64,000 nucleotides of DNA. Source: Caecitellus pseudoparvulus. Its lineage: Eukaryota; Bigyra: Bicosoecida. The DNA lies in the NCBI GenBank assembly GCA_965644315.1, contig CBFFRQ010000068.1, positions 186,001 through 250,000 of the forward strand. The letters run 5' to 3'. Each line of letters begins with the position of its first letter. Positions within the stretch are counted from its first letter, which is position 1. Position numbers and translations under genes: made by a program. Below are positions 56,201 to 64,000 of this stretch, in pieces. Under the pieces are notes generated by a model. It was not told the origin of the DNA, made no database searches, and worked only from the letters and a program-made list of their open reading frames with translations.

Positions 56201-59200
56201 CTCACCACTCCTCGGAGCAGAGGGGGGGGCCATCCTTCTCGCCAGTGCCCTTGACCCCCTTCAATCCGCAAGCCCCTGCTGCACTGCTGCCGGAGCAGCC
56301 TTCTCTCTTGTGGCAGAGAGCTCGTCGCTGCTGCACAAGGAGCGCGGGGAAGCACTCGCGCGCCCTGGGCTTCAAGGCGTGCTGGACGTAGAGGCAGCTG
56401 GCCCAGATGGCGGTGGAGCTTGTGGCGCCGGTCAGTTTACTCAGATGCGTCTGGCCTGCAGTGTGCTGCACTGCCGAGCCTTGCAGTGGGCCGTCATGGC
56501 GCTGGGCCCTGCTGCCGCCAACACCGCTTTGCAACAGGGCAGTTCCCTGGAGCATGCAACTAAACTGGCAGGGCTGTGGTCTGGAATCGCACTGGGTGAC
56601 GACGGGCACCTCCCTCCAGTTTCAGCTGCTGCGCTTGGCGTTTTACGTGCGTGGGTCCTCATGGCCCCGAGCTTGCTGCCTGCTGGACTGCAGCTGCTGG
56701 CCGCCAGGGCCACAGCGATGGGGGAGACTGGTGCTTCAATGGCAAGGATCGGCCGCCAGTCGCTTTGCTGCTCAGACCAGCAGCTCCGCCAATTTCCCAT
56801 TCCTGGCACGCTACTGGCATTGGTGCGCAGCTGGGGCGCCAACGTCGTGCCTGTGTCCGACTCGATAGCAGGGGGTGATCGCCTGCCCACCCTGTGGCGG
56901 GGTGAGTGCGATGGCCGGGTCTGGTGGGCGGCTGTCCAGCGCAAGCCCCCCAGCTGCGCGCTTGAGATAGGTCTCGCCACAGGCGCCTTGCCCTTCCTGG
57001 ACGCCATGAATGCTCCAAGCTCACAGCAGGGCACAGCAAGAGGTTCTGCTGAACCAGCCGAGGCCGATGGGGGTGGAGATGCAGCAGGCATGATTGCCAG
57101 TGAGGGTGGTGCAGTTGCAGAGGCGCACATAGCGAGTGGCGCCGCTGCAGCCCTGCGGGCCCATGGTGCGGTGGAAGGCGCGGCGGCAGCTGCCATGGCC
57201 GCTTCTGGGGCAACACAGGACAGCAAGAGGCACTGCCCTGCCGCTCGGGCGTCAGTCTTTCTTGGCCTCTTGTGCAGTGTGGATGGAGACGGCTTGACCT
57301 CAGCTCCCGCCCGTGCCGCATGCCTCTCCTGGTACTTCAGCATTGCTCAAGGTATCCTGTCCACTGCCCCCACTGTCCTGCCAGGAGTGAACGTTCCGGC
57401 CCTTGTACATAAGCCCAGGGCCACTGCATCGACGCTGAGCGGATTTGTTCTATTAGGTGGCTCCCTGCGTGATTTGCTGCAGGCGGACACGCTTGCCGCG
57501 CTGGGGGAGGGCTTGCGGCTGGTTGAGGGGCTGGAGTCAGTGTCTGGCTGTGTCGCTGTGCAGAGCGCTTGTGGGGGGATGGCGTTGGCTCTTGTGGCTC
57601 CTACACACCCGGGCAGCGGCGCTGTGGTCGCGGCCGGGCTGGCCGGGTATCCCGATTTGACAGTGGAGCACAAGGCCTCTGCGTGTGCTTTCCTCACTGG
57701 CACTGGGACATCGATACGCATCGATGAGCCAGCTTCAGTTGCTGAAGTCGTTTTCGGCGGTGCTGCTGGCCAACCCAGTGTGCCAGCTCCACACACTGCA
57801 TCCCTGCTACAGGTTGCGGCCATGGCTGCGGCGTCTGTGCTGGGCGTTGGACTCGCAGGAAGCACGCGATTGACTGATTCACACCAGTTCAAACTCACCA
57901 AAGCTGCTGTCGCTCATCCGGCGGCGTTGGGGGCAGCGGACAGAGCCGAGCTGATGCTCGCGTCCACTCAACTTGCGTGGGCATGCAAGCCAGACGATGG
58001 AGGCGGCGGTCGTGTTGCCCCTCCTGTTTTGCAAGTGGGAGAACACGCGCTTTCGACCGGGGACAGCAAGCTGGCTCCTGGCTCGGCGGGAGTGGATACC
58101 CCAGCCGAGGTGCTTGGCGTGCGACCTGGGTGTTTTGGAAGCCTGACAGGTACTTCTACCGGCTGGGCAAACCTGCTGCACCTCTCTGCCAAACGAAAGC
58201 CCCTGCCAGTTGCTGCGTCAAGTGGCTCAGCCACACGGGAAGCAATTGCAACTGCAGACCCTTTGGCAGAGGGAGGTTCGCCTCTTGCTGCTGTGCTTCG
58301 CCAAGGACACGCCTGCGTTGTCACGAGCCCAACGCTCAACTTGGCAGTTGCCACGCACTCAGTCTTGGGGTCTCTGCCAACTTGTTTGCTTCCAACTGTT
58401 GTGGAACTGTGTGCAGCAGGAGCGCTGCTCCCGGCATTGGCTCTGGCAGAGTGGTCCCACCGCCCGGGCAAAGGGGCTTCACAGCCAGGGCGTGCCCCAC
58501 AGCCCCAAGCTGCCGTCACTCCTTTGCTGGAAGGCTTGCTGCAGGCCATCAGCGCCCTGCTCAGCCAAGGGGACACCGCAGGCGGGGACCTCGGAGGGGT
58601 TGCCGAGGAAGGCGCCAGCGCCGGGCCCGGCCTCAGCCTGAGTGACCTCGGCGATCTGGGTGCCGACCTGCAGGCAGAGGAAGCCGTGGAGCCCCCTCCC
58701 GATCCCGCCACGGGCGAGGGGCTCAGTGCACGTGGTGAGGCCACGGCTGTCCCGGCATGCGTTGACCGCCAGCTTGCCATGGCTGTCGGCTCCATGGCCC
58801 TGCAGTGGGTGCTGGCTGCAGCTGCAGCTGAGCCTGGGGCACCTCCCCTTGCATGGCCACGCTCGTCCAACTCCCTGCGCCGCAGTGAGCCCCACCTCGC
58901 TTCGATGCTGCCTCACCTGGGCGGGGAGGGCACAGGCTCGTGGGCAGCGCCTGCCCATCGTGGGGCCCTCCTTGCGATTCTTTCTAGCGGGGGCCTGACA
59001 TCCCGGCGCTCCCGCCAGAAAGCCGTGGCTGCTTTGCAAGCTGCAGGTGCTCCGAGTACTGGCTGGACTCCAGGGCCGCTGGGCAGACCTCGCGCATCAG
59101 CGGTGTCGCTGCATGTGCCAGCCTCATCTTGGGCCGCAAGAGCAGCTTTGCATCTTGCGTGTGCAAGCTCGCCCGCTCTCTCGCACCATCTGCAGCAGCT

Positions 59201-60827
59201 TGTCGTTCCACACCTCTCGGTGGTGAACAGTCCCCGATGTTCAGTTGAGACTGTTGCTGTTGCCGCTACGGAGGCGCTCAGCGGCTTGAAGTTGAGCGCT
59301 GAACAAGAGTGTCACGATCTGCAGGCAAGTTTGACTGTGTGGGCGGCTGTGAACAGGAGGGTGGACCTCACAAGCGCAGATGCCAAGTGGCCGTCAGCAG
59401 CTGTGGGTCTTGCAGCCGGCCCTGCTGCACTGATGGATGCCATTCAGTGGCCAGTCGAGGATATTGCGTTGATCCTGGCATCAGGGCTGGCTACGTTCCC
59501 TTCTTCGAGTACGCCCACCCTCGACCTCGCGTTGCTGGCCGCAGTCGCTGGCGGGTTGCACCTATCGCCTGGAAAGGAAGAGCAGCCTCCACTCACTGCA
59601 CTTGCGCTGATTGGAGGAGTTCAGCGTGCATCTCATGGCACCCGCAGTGACTTGCAAGTGTTGGCAAAGTGCCGGTGCATTGGCGCGCTTGGCGACGCTT
59701 GCCAAGGAGCGTGGGCAGACGACGGCCTGTGCAAAAGCTTGCTTGGGCATACGCTCAGCAGCCTGAAAGCCGCTGATAACCACGACGTGCGTCTCTTGCA
59801 CGCCCATGCATTGCTTGTGAAACAGATTGTTCAAGGGCAGTCAGCCCAGCGATCCGGTCCACTGTGCATGGGGGCTCTGAGGGTTGCGGCCACCCTCGCC
59901 CACGCTGCGTGCGGATGCGCCTCTGACCCCTCAAGCCGCCCCACCTGTCTCTCCTTGCTCCGCTGCCTGGTGTCGGTTGTGGGGAGTATAAAAGTCGCAC
60001 CGGACAGCGCTGGGACAGCCAAAGCTGAGATTGAGTCAGCGGCTGCCATTCTACATGCTTGCTGCGACTTCGCCGCGAGCCCTGCTGGCACGCTGACTGA
60101 GGAGGGGCAGAGTCAATGTTGCCGTGCCTTGCTGTCCTTGCCAGCAAAGGCCCAAAGGCAAGGCAGCGATCTGCTTGCCATGGGAGCTCTCCTAGCACTG
60201 CAAAAGCACGACATTGGCCAACCAGCCGAAACACCACTGCGGCGCCTGGTGCGTGGCTCCACCTTGCGGCCGAGCCCGGCCACAGGGCTGCTGGCGATTG
60301 GTGCAGTGGAGGCCTGCCCCGCCCTTGCCTTGGAGATGTTCCCGCTGGTTGGAGCGTGTGTGCTGTGCGGGCTGTCTGTGGAAGCATTTGCGGCTTTCAT
60401 GCAGGGGCCGCTGCTGTCTGCGCTGACCACTGGCGAGGACACATTGCACTTTGCGCAGGCATTGCCCCACTTACTGCAGCCCCACTGCGCCGCACTCCGG
60501 ACAGGCACACATGCGGCTTGCCTGAATAAGGTATCGTTGTTGCTCGCCTCGGTAGACAAGCAGGCGTTCCGGGCAGCCTTCGCATCCTTGAGCGCGTCTG
60601 ATGCGGCTGCCCTCGAAGCGTCTGTGCGTGCCGCAGCATCGCAAGGCGCGGGGAGGCGTTCTCCCTCACAGCCTGCACCGAAAATGTCAGCTGCTTCTGG
60701 CGCTGCTGAAGGGAGGTCTTCCACTGCAGACGAACAAGCCTCCGAGGGGTGGTCCGAGACCGTTGCGCCTCGGCAACGCCGTGCACGACGAAAAATGGGC
60801 CTGGCAGGATCCCTGCGGAAAGCCTGA
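50249..60827 (+). CDS. Giant HEAT-repeat protein, HEATR5/Laa1/SWEETIE-like
   Basis: Modelled exons are 50249-50386, 50461-50681 and 50747-60827, with introns of 74 nt (GTGTGT...ATGCAG, phase 0) and 65 nt (GTGTGT...GCGCAG, phase 2); total 3479 residues. The second junction is well supported by phase, the first less so. The protein is almost entirely helical, Ala/Leu-rich HEAT-like repeats with disordered inserts. The best family evidence is at about 55640-56040: VDVAVRRASAQALGEVVRLA, SSAVHSGALFALAAMLRG, PLRSWALHSWVVALQSLPP and PYVASTLSLLEAH. These mirror the HEATR5 stretch containing AAAEALGRL, GHSLALG, WALHSL and YVEPTLSL. The end (FRAAFASLSASDAAALEASV) resembles the HEATR5/SWEETIE terminus. 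Those proteins act with AP-1 adaptors in endosome-Golgi traffic. It is much longer than animal or yeast homologues (about 2000 residues). GCN1 was considered but fits less well. Confidence 0.65.
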
Positions 60828-61151
60828 GACCTGTCCTCAATGCAGTGAACATTGTCCATACACAGGGCAATAGAGGCGCCCACCACCCTGAGCGGGCTGC
60901 CGTTCTGTGACTTGGCGGGCTGGTCTTCACAACTGATGCAACTTGCTTGGAACTGAGTGACACTCTCAAGCACGTTCAATTCCGCCTTCTGGCCACTCCA
61001 AACACGCGCCCCTAAGGTGGAACTCGTTTCCACATACTGAACGCTGAAGGTGACCCACTGAGTTGCCTGCGTGCAGGCGCCCCTCCCGCCGCAGGACAAG
61101 GCAGGCAACGCCGTTTCGTTGTGAAACCCCACTCCGCTCTCCCGCCGCACC
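60828..61151. other. Intergenic region, nothing recognised
   Basis: 324 bp between two plus-strand genes, presumably with the promoter of the downstream membrane-protein gene. No conserved frame or element was seen. Confidence 0.35.
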
Positions 61152-64000
61152 ATGTCTGACTCAGGACAAGGCACCGTGTATGATTCCCTGCAGCTGACGT
61201 TTGATAGCAAGAATGACAACTGGTTTGTGTCGTACATCGCGTACGGCATCCCCAACTTGCTGTTGCTGGCGGTGGTTTTCGGCTTGCTCTGGCTGCAGGG
61301 CGCCAAGCAACGGTCCGTGTGGGACGTTCCGGGCTGGTTTCTGGAGAAATCGAAGAACGCCATGGCGTGGTTCTACCTTTCTTTGGCGTACTACCTTGCA
61401 TGGGTCTTCACTGCCGCCCTTCTTGTCGCACGGTGAGTGCTGGGCATGGTCGTATGTTGCCGCGACCCTTCAGCTCACCACCGTAGCCCCACCTTACTTC
61501 GCGCGTCATCCTCAGCGGCATCGTCCTTATGATTGAGACAAGGCCCCCCTTGATTGGCCTCTTTGTCATCACCGTCGGCCCTGCTGTCCTCCTTGCCTTG
61601 TACTGGCTGCCTCGGTGGGCTGCCAGCGGCTGGCGCCTGCACGGCGTCCGTGACGCTCCAGACTCTGTTCCCTCCGCTGGTTGCTGCCGTCTGCGGGCAG
61701 GGCTGCCAGCTGGCACATCCAGGGTCGTCGTGGCTGCTGGCATTATCTACGGCCTATTTGCCATCTTTGAGTTGTCCTTCATCTTCACGGGGAATGTTGT
61801 CGTGTCCACGGAGGCGCCAGATGGTAGCGGGTTTGAAGAGTCTTTGGGCTACAAGTATTCCTTCCTTGCAACTTCATGGATCATGCTGGCACTCAATGCC
61901 ACCCTTATGGTGGCTGCTGTCTTCATCTTTTCCTCTGCACCGCCGCAGTACCGCTTGAGCATCATGCTTGCTCGCTTTATGAGGCTTCATGCAGGGGCGC
62001 CGCCTTCCGCAGCCGACGGCACCGACTCCAGCGCCACGCACGAGCTGTCGGAGCGCTTCAACGCAACATACGATCGAAGTGTCGGATTCAGCCGTGGGGC
62101 GGCTGGGGATGACGCTGCAGCAGCTGACGATGAGGAGGCCGCAGAGGAAGCTGACGCCTCCGCTGCTTCGGTTCGCACAGCCGTCTGCCTTTACTCTGCA
62201 TCCCTCGTCGTTATCATCGCATACTCCCTGCTGAATTTTTTCCTGTCAGACAACCGCTCTGACGCCGGCAAGGCGCTCGGTTTTGTCGTTGCCTCTGCGC
62301 TCATCATCCTGGACAGTGCCGTGGCTCTCATGTATGTCGGCGGCCTTGTGCGTTCCCCCGGCAGAGTGGCTAGCGTTGTTGCCCTGTCCAGGGGTGCCGT
62401 GCTGATCTTTGGCGCCCGGTTCTGGCTTATTGGCCTGTCTCTTGTCTACGTGCTCATGGGCCTCTTCCTCGCAAATGCTGTCGTGGACCAGCACTACGCC
62501 CGGCTCAGGGAGGTGCAGGTGGTCAAGGCTCTTGGCGGCATTGATTCCCTGCTGTCTGGCAGCGACGCAGGTGGTGAAGAGGACGAAGATGCTGCCTCCC
62601 GCAAGGCATCTTTAGCCAAGGCGGAGAGCGTAGCAGCTGCTGCAGTCCGCTCTGGCGCTGCGACGCCCCGCAGGGGCAGCGCTGACAGCGAGGGCGCGGG
62701 CAGCGGGGAAGACCAGCCTGTCGAAGTGGCGGCGGATCATGGGCGAGGAAAGCGCCAAGATGGCCCCGGCAAGGTCCTTGTGCATGTGGTGAAGAGTGTG
62801 CTACATGTTCAGCTTGTTGGAGACCAGCAGGGCGTCGTTCCATGGGACGGCGCCTCGGGCACGGCAGCAGATGCCACGACGAGTGACGTTGAGTCGGGGA
62901 CGGACCGGCCTACTTCGGCAGCTGAGGCAGCCACGTCAGCACTGCAGGCTGAACACAAGCAGACGACAATGGAGCGCCTGGCAGCCCCAGAGGTGATTCT
63001 GTGCTACTTGACCCTGACTTTCGGAGGCCTCATTGCGCTGCTGGCGGCAGTGATGACTGGCAGCGCTTTGTTGCCCAGCGACAGAGTGCCAGTGTTGACG
63101 GGCACCCAGCCGCAATGGGTCTTCGGCATTGTGGCTGTGTTCTTCGTCCTTGCGTATCTTTTCGCGCTCTTTTCCTACCGCTTCTACGTGCACGACAACT
63201 GGGCCTTCAAGGGCATGGGGCTGAGCGTTGCGTTGGGCACGGTGGTCGCGTCTACGGTGGGCGGTGTGCTGATGTACGCAGCCACGACCTCGGCTTTCAT
63301 CCTGTGTGGGACAGTCTTTTTCCCCCCCGTTGTCATGCTCATGGCTGCAATGGTTGGGCAGTGGGCACGGGACGACTTCGACGTTCTCGTGCCTGGTGGC
63401 CTTGGTTGGTGTGTCCCTTTCACCCGGAAGGAGCACCGCATGCTGGAAGAGAAGTCAGGCGTGCCATGTCCCTTTGTTTGGCTTCAGCTGACTCGACCCT
63501 GTCGCACTTCGTCCCGCATGTCCGTGACCCCATCGGCGCCGACCACCGACGACACCGTAGCTGCGAGTGCCGGAGACTCTCCCACCGCCTCCGCTTCTGC
63601 GAGTGCCGCATCCTCAGATGCCCCATCTACCTCCCAGTCTGCCACAGAGCTGGACGAAGCTGCAGAGTACGATGCGCTGAATGTGCACCACCCGTGTCCT
63701 ACCGTGTGCAAGCCACGCGGCGCGTGCACTCCATACTGGACCGCTGGTATGTGGCGCAACAATGCGATGCTCCTTGGCGTCGTGCTCCTGGTTGCGTGCC
63801 TCATGGGCATGGGTGGAACAGCCGGCATCGGTTTTCCCCGTAGTGGCGGCGCAGCAGGATGGATCATTCCGGGAGCAGTGCTGCTGGTGATCCTCACTGG
63901 CCTGCCGTTGTACCACTACTTCAGTACTCTGGAGGCGTTTCACCCATTCCAAATCGTGACTTGCGTGCTGGCGCTCCTCGTGCACCTTGGTATCCACATC
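61152..64000 (+). CDS. Polytopic membrane protein, unknown family (3' end outside window)
   Basis: Exon 1 is 61152-61432. An 83-nt intron (GTGAGT...CCTCAG, phase 2) leads to exon 2, 61516 onward, which stays open to the last base, so 922 residues are visible and the gene is truncated by the window. ATG 61152 is in good context (CGCACCATGT). At least twelve hydrophobic helices are visible, including YGIPNLLLLAVVFGLLWLQ, IIYGLFAIFELSFIFTGNVV, LGFVVASALIILDSAVALMY, WLIGLSLVYVLMGLFLANAV, VILCYLTLTFGGLIALLAAV and FGIVAVFFVLAYLFALFSYR. Acidic cytosolic loops are near 62100-62160 and 62570-62900. I do not recognise the family. The many helices with long acidic loops suggest a channel, transporter or scaffold of a lineage-specific type. 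Confidence 0.75.

Noticed and set aside
50249-60827. GCN1 as identity of the giant HEAT protein
   Set aside because: The conserved eEF3-like core of GCN1 was not seen, while the WALHSW and YVASTLSLLE stretch fits HEATR5 better.

Overview
This is nuclear DNA of a eukaryotic protist, most likely one with cilia or flagella. The genes are long and GC-rich, many have one to three short spliceosomal introns (mostly about 65-110 nt, up to about 210 nt, with GTGNGT-like donors), and the products are typically eukaryotic: a kinesin, NEK-type kinases, PAN3, a TMEM184 protein, F-box proteins, an OSCA-like channel, a HEATR5-like HEAT protein and an axonemal PIERCE-type protein. I cannot name the species. 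A stramenopile or other SAR-group protist is my best guess, at low confidence. I see no mobile elements, CRISPR, rRNA or tRNA genes.

Layout. 2-2842 (+) is the 3' part of an Ala/Arg-rich coiled-coil protein with a NEK-like tail, cut by the window edge. 2950-8024 (+) is a large protein of unknown family with two membrane segments. It meets a kinesin-3-like motor (8026-10390, -) tail to tail with one base between the stop codons. The kinesin is the last of three closely packed minus-strand genes, preceded by a divergent DHHC-type acyltransferase (10460-11992) and a large NEK kinase (12116-17176). Across a ~450 bp divergent promoter lie four plus-strand genes: TMEM184-like (17625-19294), F-box/multi-TM (19564-21977), a class-V PLP enzyme (22287-24703) and PAN3 (25073-27229). 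PAN3 converges on an OSCA/CSC1-like channel with a lectin-like loop (27266-32036, -). Next, on plus, come a small 85-residue protein, a GOST-type 7TM protein, a four-TM protein, a galacturonate-reductase-like Gfo/Idh/MocA enzyme, and a giant 3750-residue protein (37853-49279). The giant carries about 14 C2 domains, three IQ motifs and a C-terminal STPGR (SHIPPO) repeat region. A three-exon PIERCE1/2 homologue (49346-49861, -) converges on it. A very long HEATR5-like protein (50249-60827, +) and a polytopic membrane protein that runs off the window (61152-64000, +) finish the segment.

Themes. Several genes point to cilia: NEK kinases, kinesin, the C2/IQ/STPGR giant and the PIERCE homologue. 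The last two are next-door neighbours and both belong to families of microtubule-associated or microtubule-inner proteins, so a calcium-responsive axonemal function is a reasonable hypothesis. A second theme is membrane traffic and Golgi biology: DHHC enzyme, GOST protein, HEATR5 and TMEM184. Gene models given here with introns were built by hand from splice consensus, reading-phase agreement and family conservation. They are predictions, not transcript-supported structures.
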